A program made the translations under genes and the position numbers. This document shows, piece by piece, positions 44,312 to 52,402 of a stretch of DNA of 64,000 nucleotides. The stretch is from Trinickia sp. Y13 (GTDB taxonomy: Bacteria; Pseudomonadota; Gammaproteobacteria; Burkholderiales; Burkholderiaceae). Under the pieces are notes generated by a model. The model worked only from the letters and a program-made list of their open reading frames with translations. It made no database searches and was not told the DNA's origin. The first letter of the stretch is position 1. Every line of letters starts with the position of its first letter. The DNA lies in contig NZ_JAKWFK010000005.1 of the NCBI RefSeq assembly GCF_029522115.1, positions 186,001 to 250,000 on the forward strand, in the 5' to 3' direction.

Positions 44312-45317
44312 CGCATCCGCCCTCGTGGGCGCGGCGCCCCCGGGGCGCCCGCGTGCCGATCTTTCGGACAGCGCATTTTGCCGCGATCTGTTGGCCGGAT
44401 TGTCGCGCATGCCGCGAAGTATCGCGCCGAAGTACTTCTACGACGCGCAAGGTTCCGCGCTATTCGATCGTATTTGCGAACTGCCGGAATATTATCCAAC
44501 GCGCACCGAACGGCGCATTCTCGAGCGATATGGCAGAGAAATGGCCGAAGTGATCGGACCGCAAGCGGACATCATCGAATTCGGCGCGGGCTCGCTCGAG
44601 AAAATTCGTTTCCTATTGCAGTCATTCGAACCACGGACCCTGCCGCGCCGGTATTTTCCGATCGACATTTCGGCGGCGCATTTGAAAGAGGCCGCACGGA
44701 GGATGCACGTCGAGTGTCCCTGGCTGGAAGTGCGGCCCGTTGCGGCCGATTACATGAACGAAGCGCAACTGAAGGGCCTCGATGCGGCGACGGGGCGTCG
44801 CGTGGGCTTCTTCCCGGGCTCGACGATCGGCAACTTCGACGAATATGAAGCGATGACCTTCTTGCGCTTGGCTGCGCGGTTGCTCGAAGGCGGTGGCTTG
44901 CTCGTTGGTGTCGATCTCGTCAAAGATCCGAAAACCCTTCATCAGGCTTACAACGACGCGCAGGGCGTCACGGCTGCGTTCAATTTGAATTTGCTTCGGC
45001 GTGCGAATACGGAGCTATCGGCCGATTTCGATGTGGGGGCATTCGCGCACTATGCCTTCTACGATCCGCATAAGCATCGGATCGAAATGCATCTCGTGAG
45101 CCAATGTGCGCAAACGGTGCGCGTGGCGGGAGAAAGCTTCGACTTCGAGGAAGGAGAAAGCCTTCATACCGAGAGCTCGCATAAGTTCACGATAGAAGGC
45201 TTTCGTAAGCTTGCCGTATCGGCGGGGTTCCGGCCCGGGCCTGTCTGGACCGACGAGGCGCGCTTATTTAGCGTTCACTGGCTCGGTAGTCCGGAGCGGG
45301 GGGCGGGGGCGTCGTGA
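44295..45317 (+). CDS. egtD: L-histidine N-alpha-methyltransferase EgtD
   Basis: 340 residues. It trimethylates histidine to hercynine with S-adenosylmethionine, the first step to ergothioneine. Motifs: CRDLLAGLSRMPRSIAPKYFYD, PEYYPTRTERRIL, the SAM-binding IIEFGAGSLEKIRFLL, FPIDISAAHLKEA, FFPGSTIGNFD and LVGVDLVKDP, then FEEGESLHTESSHKF at the substrate-binding C-terminus. The start is a TTG at 44295 inside the end of egtB, with GGAG six bases upstream. No better start is available because the family needs this N-terminus. egtA, egtC and egtE are absent here. Confidence 0.94.
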   Translation: MYETTDASALVGAAPPGRPRADLSDSAFCRDLLAGLSRMPRSIAPKYFYDAQGSALFDRICELPEYYPTRTERRILERYGREMAEVIGPQADIIEFGAGSLEKIRFLLQSFEPRTLPRRYFPIDISAAHLKEAARRMHVECPWLEVRPVAADYMNEAQLKGLDAATGRRVGFFPGSTIGNFDEYEAMTFLRLAARLLEGGGLLVGVDLVKDPKTLHQAYNDAQGVTAAFNLNLLRRANTELSADFDVGAFAHYAFYDPHKHRIEMHLVSQCAQTVRVAGESFDFEEGESLHTESSHKFTIEGFRKLAVSAGFRPGPVWTDEARLFSVHWLGSPERGAGAS

Positions 45318-45329
45318 TTCGCGACGCCC
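45307..45329. terminator. Perfect hairpin between egtD and a convergent gene
   Basis: GGGCGTCG pairs with CGACGCCC over a 7-nt loop, overlapping the last bases of egtD and 17 bp before the stop of the minus-strand gene at 45346. There is no T-run on either side, so it may act as a weak bidirectional terminator or RNA-stability structure. Confidence 0.35.
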
Positions 45330-45345
45330 GGGAGCGATTCGTGTA

Positions 45346-45654
45346 TCAGTCGTCGCCTCGGCCCCAGCCGTGATGTTCGCGCCACTCGTGTGCGCGCCAT
45401 TGATGCTCGCGCCACTCGCGACGGCGCCATTGCCGTTCGCGCCAGCCGTCACCGCCACCCCAATACCCGGTGACGACCGGCGCGGGCGCGTAGGCGACCT
45501 GAGGCGGGGCGACGTACACGGGCTCGGGGGCAACGTACACGGGCGAAGGGATGCCGATGCCGACGGCGAGATCGACGTGGGCCGATGCGGCCTTCGAGAT
45601 GCCGAGCGCGGCGATGCCGACACCGAACATGACTGCGACGAGCTTCTTGTTCAT
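45346..45654 (-). CDS. Exported Trp/Arg/His-rich protein
   Basis: 102 residues. Signal peptide KLVAVMFGVGIAALGISKAASAH, then a Pro/Val/Tyr-rich segment with VYVAPEPVYVAPPQVAYAP, then a highly charged C-terminus with repeats of about six residues: WRERQWRRREWREHQWRAHEW. This build (hydrophobic YVAP repeats, then W-R-E-H repeats) occurs in exported YXWGXW-like or virulence-associated small proteins of Burkholderia, function unknown. The His/Arg-rich tail could bind metal or polyanions. ATG with AAGGAGTACC upstream. Confidence 0.78.
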   Translation of the reverse strand: MNKKLVAVMFGVGIAALGISKAASAHVDLAVGIGIPSPVYVAPEPVYVAPPQVAYAPAPVVTGYWGGGDGWRERQWRRREWREHQWRAHEWREHHGWGRGDD

Positions 45655-45869
45655 TTGGTACTCCTTGCGCGCTGCTTGCGCTCGTTTCTGGGGAAGACGA
45701 CCGCAGTGTAGGAGCGGACCCGCGATACATGTGAAAGCGGCATGCGAGATTCGTAACGCTGCATTACCGCCTTGCCTGGCGGGCCTCGGAGGAGGCAGCG
45801 GCGGACGGTTCGTATGCGCGCGCTGGCCCGATCGAAACGCTCCGCCGCAAGTTGAGCATGCGTGCAGCG

Positions 45870-46148
45870 TTACGCCTGCCCCAGCGCCTGCCGCAGCAAC
45901 GCGTCGATGAGGCCGTTCATCCCTTCCGGATGTGTCGCGGCGCGTTCCTTGAGGGTCGCGACGAGTTCGCCGTCGAGCTTGCAGGCGAACGGCACGAGTC
46001 CCTTCGCTTGATCGAGCTTGCGCTGCTCGCGGCGATTGACGGTGGCGTCCGCGGCGCCTTTGCCGAAGCGCTCCGAATGCGCCTGCTTCAAAGACTGAGC
46101 TAGTTTGAGCGCCTTGTTCTTTTCAAGGTCGGTTTTCTTCATTGCCAT
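45870..46148 (-). CDS. Small protein with possible ribbon-helix-helix-like C-terminus
   Basis: 92 residues from the ATG at 46148, with AGGA 11 bases upstream; a second ATG two codons later is equally possible. The N-terminus is Lys-rich and helical (KKTDLEKNKALKLAQSLKQA). The C-terminal part LVPFACKLDGELVATLKERAATHPEGMNGLIDALLRQAL has a strand followed by two helices, as in ribbon-helix-helix DNA-binding proteins. It could be an antitoxin or nucleoid-associated regulator; I see no toxin partner next to it. No signal or membrane segment. The 215 bp before it (45655-45869) hold no gene. Confidence 0.65.
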   Translation of the reverse strand: MAMKKTDLEKNKALKLAQSLKQAHSERFGKGAADATVNRREQRKLDQAKGLVPFACKLDGELVATLKERAATHPEGMNGLIDALLRQALGQA

Positions 46149-46226
46149 GGAACACGTCCTGCGGTTGGAATCGACGAGTGCGTATTGTACGCAGACCCAA
46201 CCGCACCACGCCCGAATAGGCAAGGC

Positions 46227-47720
46227 TCACAGATTCGCGCCGCGCCGGTCGGCTTGAATCAGTCGTGCAAGTTGTTTGACGAGCGGAACGAACAACGACT
46301 CCGACGTATTCCCGTATCCAAGCACCAGGCCGTTGTCTTGCGCTTGCGGATTCAGGGCGAAACGCGACAACGGCATCGGTGCCATGTCGTATTGCCGCGC
46401 CGCCTCGGCAATTCGCACATCCGAGCAGTCGGCGGGCAGTTTGACGGTCAGATGCATGCCGCTATCGCCGCCGGTGATGGTATGAGGCACGGTCAAGTGT
46501 TCGGTCAACGCCGCGCGCAGCGCATCTTGCCGCCGCCGGTAGAGGCGGCGCATACGCCCGAGATGCCGGCCGAACTGACCGCTCTCGATGAATTCGGCCA
46601 ATGCGAGCTGTTCATAACGATGGCCGCCGCGCAGCGTTTCTCGCAGCAACGCCGAAGCCTTGTCGAGCAATGCCTCGGGCATGACGAGAAAACCGAGCCG
46701 CAGCGACGGAAACAAAGTCTTGCTGAAGGTGCCCACGTAAAGTACCGGCGAGTGCGGAACGAGACCTTGCATCGCGCCGATGGGTTCGCCCGAGTGACGG
46801 TATTCGCTGTCGTAGTCATCCTCGATGATCCACGCGCCGTGCGCTTGCGCATTGGCGATGAGGTCGAGGCGCCGCGAGACGGTCAAGACCGCGCCCGTGG
46901 GGTACTGGTGAGAGGGCGTCGTATAGATGAGCCTGGGCGTGTGCCTGTCCCATGCGAGATCGGAGATGCACAGCCCGTCCTGATCGACGCGGATTGGCAC
47001 GACGTCGAGATCGCCGCAGATGAATGCGGTTTTCGCGCCGCGATACCCCGGTTCTTCCACCCAAGCGTTGTCACCGGGATTCGTCACAAGGCGAACGCAT
47101 AACGACAGCGCCTCTTGGGCGCCCTCCGTAATGACCACCTGGTCCGGCGCACAGCGCACGCCGCGCGCGACGGCGAGATGACGCATGATCGCCTTGCGCA
47201 AGGCCAACTCGCCTTGTGGATCGCCATATCCGAGCCCGCTGGCGCCGGCAGTGCGGATAGCGCGGTCGAGGCAATGCTTCCACGCGCTCAACGGGAAACG
47301 CGCCAGTGCGGGCACGCCGGGCCGCAATGACAAAGTATCGGGCGCGCCCAATTGCGTGCCTCGAATCAGCGTGGCGCGGTTCGAAACCGGGTACGCGGGA
47401 GGGCGCCGGATGCCACGCCGCGCGCCGTTTCGTTGCTTGAGGTCGGTGACGCGCGTGCCTTGGCGGCTCGGCGCGATAAAGCCTTCCGCGCCGAGGAGCT
47501 CGTACACGGCGGTTACGCTGTTGCGCGAAATGCCGAGCGCGACAGCCAGCGCGCGCGAACCGGGAAGGCGGCAACCGGAGGGGAAGCGGCCGTCCAAGAT
47601 CGCGCCGCGGATCCTCTCGTGCAATTGCTTTTGCAGCGATACGCCGCTGCGATCCTTGACGAGGGGCATTTCGAGCAAGAAATCGATCGCGGGGCTGACG
47701 AGTTCGTCGACGGCGGACAT
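46227..47720 (-). CDS. MocR/PdxR-type regulator (GntR helix-turn-helix + aminotransferase domain)
   Basis: 497 residues from the ATG at 47720. A longer form from TTG 47759 is less likely. N-terminal GntR winged helix: SLQKQLHERIRGAILDGRF, then LPGSRALAVALGISRNSVTAVYELL. The large C-terminal domain is a fold-type I PLP domain with the lysine in YVGTFSKTLFPSLRLGF and the motifs YGDPQGELALRKAI, VVITEGAQEALSLC, EEPGYRGAK and EDDYDSEY. In PdxR such proteins sense PLP and control vitamin B6 genes; others control unrelated genes. The divergent GNAT gene at 47867 may be its target, with a shared 146-bp promoter region. Confidence 0.92.
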   Translation of the reverse strand: MSAVDELVSPAIDFLLEMPLVKDRSGVSLQKQLHERIRGAILDGRFPSGCRLPGSRALAVALGISRNSVTAVYELLGAEGFIAPSRQGTRVTDLKQRNGARRGIRRPPAYPVSNRATLIRGTQLGAPDTLSLRPGVPALARFPLSAWKHCLDRAIRTAGASGLGYGDPQGELALRKAIMRHLAVARGVRCAPDQVVITEGAQEALSLCVRLVTNPGDNAWVEEPGYRGAKTAFICGDLDVVPIRVDQDGLCISDLAWDRHTPRLIYTTPSHQYPTGAVLTVSRRLDLIANAQAHGAWIIEDDYDSEYRHSGEPIGAMQGLVPHSPVLYVGTFSKTLFPSLRLGFLVMPEALLDKASALLRETLRGGHRYEQLALAEFIESGQFGRHLGRMRRLYRRRQDALRAALTEHLTVPHTITGGDSGMHLTVKLPADCSDVRIAEAARQYDMAPMPLSRFALNPQAQDNGLVLGYGNTSESLFVPLVKQLARLIQADRRGANL

Positions 47721-47866
47721 AGCGGGGTGCACGATAGGGGCTGGGATGAAGGATCGCAATCAATGACGCACAGTGCGTGGCACCATCGAATAGGCCGCGC
47801 GTGGCACTTCCAAGCAGTCCACGGAAATTCTAAAGTTTTCCTTGCCATATGCAACCGGGAGAAGCG

Positions 47867-48583
47867 ATGTCCATTGCAACGAACGAATACGGCCAGCCGA
47901 TCGGCTCGCCCGTGCCCGGCTGGTCGCCGCGGCCATTACCTACGGCGGAAACGTTCGAGGGCGCGTTTTGCCGCCTCGAACGGTTGAGCGCGGAACGTCA
48001 TGCCGACGACCTCTATGCCGCCTATCGCACCGCGCCCGATCATCGCGACTGGACGTATCTGAACGTCGGGCCGTTCGAGGATCCGCAAGCGTACCGGCAG
48101 CACGCCGAAGCCGCGCAGCGCAGCGCCGATCCGAGACACTATGCCGTCATCGACAAACGAACGGGCAAGGCCGTCGGCACGTTGGCCTTGATGCGCATCG
48201 ACCCGAACAACGGCGTCATCGAGGTCGGGTCGGTGACGTTTTCGCCGCTGCTCAAACGCACGCCGATTTCGACGGAGGCGCAATTCTTGTTGATGGCATA
48301 CGCCTTCGACGCGCTCGGCTATCGCCGTTACGAATGGAAATGTGACAGCTTGAACGCGCCTTCGCGCGCGGCAGCCGAACGGTTGGGCTTCAAGTTCGAA
48401 GGCATCTTCCGGCAGGCGGTGGTCTACCGGGGCCGCAACCGAGACACGGCGTGGTTCTCGATACTCGATAGCGAATGGCCCCTGCTCAAGCCGGCATTCG
48501 AGGCATGGCTCAATCCCGACAATTTCGACGAGCAAGGGCGGCAGCGCGCGTCGCTCGGTGAGGTGCGCAAGCGGTACCTATGA
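47867..48583 (+). CDS. GNAT family N-acetyltransferase (RimJ/RimL-like)
   Basis: 238 residues from the ATG at 47867, with GGGAGA upstream. Family pattern: ERHADDLYAAYRTAPDHRDWTYL, AVIDKRTGKAVGTLALMRIDPNNGVIEVGSVTFSP, then the acetyl-CoA-binding region LLMAYAFDALGYRRYEWKCDSLNAPSRAAAERLGFKFEGIFRQAVVYRGRNRDTAWFSIL. These enzymes acetylate protein N-termini or small amines; the substrate here is unknown. It is divergent from the MocR-type regulator, which suggests regulation by it. Confidence 0.9.
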   Translation: MSIATNEYGQPIGSPVPGWSPRPLPTAETFEGAFCRLERLSAERHADDLYAAYRTAPDHRDWTYLNVGPFEDPQAYRQHAEAAQRSADPRHYAVIDKRTGKAVGTLALMRIDPNNGVIEVGSVTFSPLLKRTPISTEAQFLLMAYAFDALGYRRYEWKCDSLNAPSRAAAERLGFKFEGIFRQAVVYRGRNRDTAWFSILDSEWPLLKPAFEAWLNPDNFDEQGRQRASLGEVRKRYL

Positions 48584-48617
48584 TCGAGCGATCCAAGCGC
48601 GAACAGGCTTCGGCCAC

Positions 48618-49493
48618 TCAGTCGACCATTGATGCGATGGCATCGAGTTGCGCATAGACCGCGTTCGACAGACGGATCGTGGCGGCCGCTAGATTCTCTC
48701 GGAGATGCACGACCGACGACGTGCCCGGGATCACCAAAATGTTGGGCGACCGATGCAGCAGCCAAGCGAGCGCTGTCTGCATCGGCGTGGCGCCGATCGT
48801 CTCGGCGATGTGCGACAGTTCTGCCGATCGAAGCGGCGAGAATCCGCCGAGCGGGAAGAAGGGCACATAAGCGATGCCCTGTTGCGCGAGCGCGTCCACG
48901 AGTGCATCGTCATCTCTATGAATCAAGTTGTAGTGATTCTGCACACAGACGATAGGTGCGATGCGTTGCGCCTGTTCGATTTGCTTTGCAGTGACATTGC
49001 TCAGGCCAATGTGCCGAATGAGCCCTTCTTGCCGAAGCTCGGCAAGCGCATGCATCTGCTGCTCGATCGATCCTTCCATCGGCGCGTGAGTCGCGCCCAT
49101 CACGCGCAAATTGACGACCTCCAACGCTTCCAGCTTCAAGTTGCGGAGATTGTCGTGCACGGCTTGGCGCAATTGCTCCGGCTCCTGCGCGGGTAGCCAC
49201 GAGGCATCTTGGCCGCGAATCGCACCGATCTTGGTGACGATGACGAGCGACTCCGGGTAGGGATGCAAGGCTTCGCAGATCACCTGATTCGTGACATGCG
49301 GGCCATAGAAGTCGCTCGTGTCGATATGGTCGACGCCCGCGGCAAGCGCTTCGCGCAGAACGGAGATGGCTGCGCCGCGGTCTTTCGGCGGGCCGAACAC
49401 GCCGGGACCGGCCAATTGCATTGCACCGTAGCCCATGCGGCGGACGCGGCGGCCGCCGAGCGTGAAAGTGTCATTGGTTGCAAGTTTGAACAT
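48618..49493 (-). CDS. Aldo/keto reductase family oxidoreductase
   Basis: 291 residues. TIM-barrel NAD(P)H-dependent oxidoreductase. The catalytic tetrad is visible: Asp and Tyr in VDHIDTSDFYGPH, Lys in LVIVTKIG, and the His position in the MGATHAP segment after EALEVVNLRV. The C-terminal NADPH-binding segment is NILVIPGTSSVVHLRENLAA. ATG with GGAGAGCG upstream. It is divergent from the disrupted LysR gene at 49610, a typical regulator/target pair, so it may be constitutive or silent in this strain. The substrate is unknown. Confidence 0.92.
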   Translation of the reverse strand: MFKLATNDTFTLGGRRVRRMGYGAMQLAGPGVFGPPKDRGAAISVLREALAAGVDHIDTSDFYGPHVTNQVICEALHPYPESLVIVTKIGAIRGQDASWLPAQEPEQLRQAVHDNLRNLKLEALEVVNLRVMGATHAPMEGSIEQQMHALAELRQEGLIRHIGLSNVTAKQIEQAQRIAPIVCVQNHYNLIHRDDDALVDALAQQGIAYVPFFPLGGFSPLRSAELSHIAETIGATPMQTALAWLLHRSPNILVIPGTSSVVHLRENLAAATIRLSNAVYAQLDAIASMVD

Positions 49494-50158
49494 CGCGCTC
49501 TCCTGGGTTGATCCAATGAATGATTGCTTGGCGCCCAGTATTGCTGCGATTGCGCCTTTCGATAATCCGATTTAAGTTGTACGGGCTGTTCAAAATCTTG
49601 CACGATGACATGGATTTCAACGACCTTGCAGCTTTTGCTTCCGTCGTCCGCGCAGGCGGCTTTCGGGAAGCCGCCCGCGCGAGCGGCGTCTCGGCATCGA
49701 GTTTGAGCACTGCCGTGCGCCGCCTGGAGGCGAAGCTCGATTTGCGCTTGCTGCACCGAACCACCCGCAGCGTCGCGCCGACGGAAGCCGGAAGACGCTT
49801 GCTCGAGCGCATCACGCCGCTTTTCGGGGAAATGGAAGCGGCGCTGGATGTGCTCAACGTTTTCCGTGACAAGCCTACCGGCACACTGAGGCTGAACGTG
49901 TCGGCCAGCGCCGCCTGGGTCATCCTGCCGGACATCGTTGCCTCGTTCATGAAGGCGTATCCCGGCATTCGGGTCGAAGTGCTCGTCGAGGACGGCTTCG
50001 TCGATCTGCTTTCCATGGGATGCGATGCGGGCATCCGCTACGACGAACGGCTCGAGCAAGACATGATCGCGATCCCCATCGGCCCGCGCACGCAGCGATT
50101 TGCGACGGCCGCGGCGCCGAGCTACCCAGGGCCTGTTCACGCTAATTCCAGGCTTGCG

Positions 50159-50257
50159 CTGGCCACCAGAAGGGCCGAGCGCAAGGAATGCGACGAAGCG
50201 AATACTCGACGTATTCGTGAGGAGCATGACGCGGCGATCGGCCCTTCTGGTGGCCAG
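50159..50257. repeat. Hairpin unit H1 of the insertion
   Basis: Perfect 20-bp arms (50159-50178 and 50238-50257, beginning CTGGCCACCAG) enclose a 59-nt loop that itself holds the inner palindrome CGAATAC-TCGAC-GTATTCG (50199-50217). The loop is homologous, in inverse orientation, to those of H2 and of the next element. Confidence 0.85.
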
Positions 50258-50284
50258 CCCCACAAAGCATTTTTTGATCAGGGG

Positions 50285-50383
50285 AACGTGCCTTACCGGG
50301 CGCATTGCGTCGTCGTTCCTCGTTGCAATAGCTACGGCTATTGCGCCTCGTCACTTCTTGCACTGCGCCCGGTAAGGCACGTT
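50285..50383. repeat. Hairpin unit H2 of the insertion
   Basis: Perfect 20-bp arms (50285-50304 and 50364-50383, beginning AACGTGCCTTACC) enclose a 59-nt loop with the inner palindrome GCAATAGC-TACG-GCTATTGC-like core. It has the same total length as H1, but its arms share no similarity with those of H1. Confidence 0.85.
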
Positions 50384-50801
50384 CGCAAGCCTGGAATTAG
50401 CGTGAACAGGCCCTAGATGCGCACGGCAGGCCCGTGCACCCGCGCGAGTTGTTGTCGCACGCCTGCTTGCGCGGGCAATTTTCAGGCGGCGCGATGGCGA
50501 TGTGGAATTTTCAGCGTGGCGAAGAAGAGTATCGATTGGACCCGCCCGGGCCGTTGCTCGTCAAACCGGTCGCAGCGCTCGCGCTCGCGGTCGACATCGC
50601 GGTGAGGGGCGGCGGTATCGTTCATCTGTTCGAAGAGGTGCTGCGCCCCCACTTGGAGGGCGGAGGGCTCGAGCCTGTGCTCGAGCCATGGTGGCAGTCG
50701 TTTCCCGGTCCCTTTCTCTACTACCCGGGCCATCGCCACGTGCCGGCGCCGCTGCGGGCGTTCATCGACTTCGTCAAGCAGCAATGACGGCGCGTCGCTC
50801 C

Positions 50802-50967
50802 CTAGTGCCCTGTCCCGCAAGTTCCTTTGATATGAAATCGCCCATTTGACCGCCATGCGGCGTCGCTCGTCGTTGCCATAGCTACGGCTATGGCGCCTCC
50901 TCGTTCCTTGCCTGACGGCCAAATGGACAATTTCATTTATCAAAGAACTTACGGGACAGGGCACTAG
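50802..50967. mobile_element. Second palindromic MITE-like element, 166 bp
   Basis: Imperfect inverted arms of about 54 bp (50802-50855 and 50913-50967) start with CTAGTGCCCTGTCCCG at both outer ends and enclose a 57-nt loop with GCCATAGCTACGGCTATGGC at its centre. The CTAG at each end may be the target duplication of an IS5-type insertion or part of the repeat. No coding capacity. It lies 14 bp after the end of the LysR gene and 180 bp before ampC. The loop is related to those of H1 and H2, but the arms differ. The 180 bp that follow hold no supported gene. Confidence 0.8.
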
Positions 50968-51147
50968 ATTTTCTTTACCTTCGCTCAACTAATCGTCGTT
51001 TGTCGGCGCTGCTGAATTGGCGGATATTGCCGCCATCGCGCTTGCGCATACCCGCCTATAAACGGCGATGCATGCGGCCTCGCAAGCGCGCCGATTACGC
51101 GCCGGCTTCGCTTCGGCCCCTCCCAGCTCTCTAGGAAAACTATCGAA

Positions 51148-52314
51148 ATGAAAGGTATCGTCCTGCGCTTGCTCGCCGCCGCGATGCTCGCGGCGAGCGT
51201 CACGCCGTCGCCGGGTTTTGCGGCCGCCACCACGCAAAGCGATGTGAAGCGATCCGTCGATCCGGTTGTTGGGCCGTTGATGCAAAAAGAGGGCATTCAC
51301 GGCATGGCGGTCGGCATCATTGCTGCGGGCAAGTCGTACGTCTTCGATTACGGCGTGGCATCGATCGAGACAAGACGTCCCGTGACCAACGATACGCTGT
51401 TCGAACTGGGCTCGATCAGCAAAACGTTGACGGCGACGCTGGCCTCCTATGCAGAGGTGAGCGGCGATCTTTCGCTGTCCGATTCGACGAGCAAATACAT
51501 GCCGGCATTGGCGGGCACGAAATTCGGCGAGGTGGAGCTCCTCAACTTAGGCACGCACACGCCGGGCGGCGTTCCGTTGCAGGTACCGGACGAAATCAAG
51601 AGCGAGGCGGATTTGATCGCTTACCTGAAAGCCTGGCGACCGAGTTTTCCCCCCGGAACATATCGCACTTACTCGAACCTCGGTATCGGCCTACTCGGCG
51701 AGATTACCGCAACGACGATGGGGGGCGATTTCAAGTCGTTGATGCAGCGGCGGCTCTTCCCTGCGTTGGGAATGAAGCAGACCTTTATCGATGTGCCCAA
51801 AGCGCGAACTGCCGATTATGCGCAAGGCTATACGAAGCAAGGCGCGCCGGTTCGCATGAAGCCGGGGGTCTTGTCCGCGCAAGCGTACGGCGTGAAGACG
51901 ACCGCAGCGGACATGCTGCGCTTCGTGCAAGCGAACATGAACCTCGTCGAACTCGACGACGAGTGGCAGCGTGCTGTTGCGCGCACTCATACGAGCTACT
52001 TTCAAGCGGGGCCGATGACGCAGGACCTGATATGGGAGCAGTACGCCTATCCCGCCACGCTCAGCGCCTTGCTGGAAGGCAACTCGGCCGCCATGATCCT
52101 GCACCCGACGCCGGTATCGCGCCTATCTCCCCCGCAGGCGCCGCGGCAGGATGTCTGGATCAACAAAACGGGTTCGACCAATGGCCTCGGCGCTTATGTT
52201 GCTTTCATTCCGAAAAAGCAAATCGGGATCGTCATGCTCGCGAATAAGAACTTCCCAATCCACGAGCGTGTGCGCGCCGCGTATGAAATATTGAGCGCGC
52301 TTGCAGCGCAATGA
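51148..52314 (+). CDS. ampC: Class C (AmpC-type) beta-lactamase
   Basis: 388 residues. Signal peptide ending near GFAAATTQ. Catalytic motifs of class C: S89-I-S-K92 with the nucleophile Ser89, Y175-S-N177, and K340-T-G342. The family pattern ADYAQGY and the C-terminus YVAFIPKKQIGIVMLANKNFPIHERVRAAYEIL also fit class C rather than esterase relatives. The periplasmic enzyme hydrolyses cephalosporins and penicillins. The usual divergent ampR is missing: upstream lie the second palindromic element and the broken LysR gene, which is not AmpR-like in its position or sequence. A start ATG with a modest AGGA upstream. Confidence 0.93.
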   Translation: MKGIVLRLLAAAMLAASVTPSPGFAAATTQSDVKRSVDPVVGPLMQKEGIHGMAVGIIAAGKSYVFDYGVASIETRRPVTNDTLFELGSISKTLTATLASYAEVSGDLSLSDSTSKYMPALAGTKFGEVELLNLGTHTPGGVPLQVPDEIKSEADLIAYLKAWRPSFPPGTYRTYSNLGIGLLGEITATTMGGDFKSLMQRRLFPALGMKQTFIDVPKARTADYAQGYTKQGAPVRMKPGVLSAQAYGVKTTAADMLRFVQANMNLVELDDEWQRAVARTHTSYFQAGPMTQDLIWEQYAYPATLSALLEGNSAAMILHPTPVSRLSPPQAPRQDVWINKTGSTNGLGAYVAFIPKKQIGIVMLANKNFPIHERVRAAYEILSALAAQ

Positions 52315-52402
52315 GAATAAGAGCGGAAAATGCGATGGACCGTTATCATTGCCTGTCTTATGCTCGCCGAGCGTAAATGGCAAAAAAGCGGTCGATTTTA
52401 AA

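Larger units (their letters stand above)
50128..50414. mobile_element. Non-autonomous insertion (MITE-like) with 31-bp perfect terminal inverted repeats and two internal hairpins
   Basis: The 31-bp ends at 50128-50158 and 50384-50414 are perfect inverted repeats beginning AGGGCCTGTTCACG. Between them lie exactly two 99-bp hairpins (50159-50257 and 50285-50383) separated by a 27-bp linker with CCCC and GGGG ends. No transposase is encoded; the whole element is 287 bp. If the first base of each end is counted as flank, the outside bases are CA and TA, so a 2-bp TA target duplication with one changed base is possible. The ends resemble those of IS5/IS630-like elements, but I cannot name the parent. 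It is inserted in a LysR gene. Confidence 0.88.
49610..50787 (+). pseudogene. LysR family regulator split by a 287-bp insertion
   Basis: The 5' part (49610 to about 50127) encodes an intact LysR N-terminus: MDFNDLAAFASVVRAGGFRE, HTH STAVRRLEAKLDLRLLHRTT, and half of the substrate domain up to RYDERLEQDMIAIPIGP and AAAPSY. The gene is then interrupted by the element at 50128-50414. It resumes with DAHGRPVHPRELLSHACLRG, FSGGAMAMWNFQRGEE and the normal C-terminus (50415-50787). The insertion changes the frame and adds a stop (TAG spanning its right end). The gene is divergent from the aldo/keto reductase, its likely former target. Confidence 0.92.
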
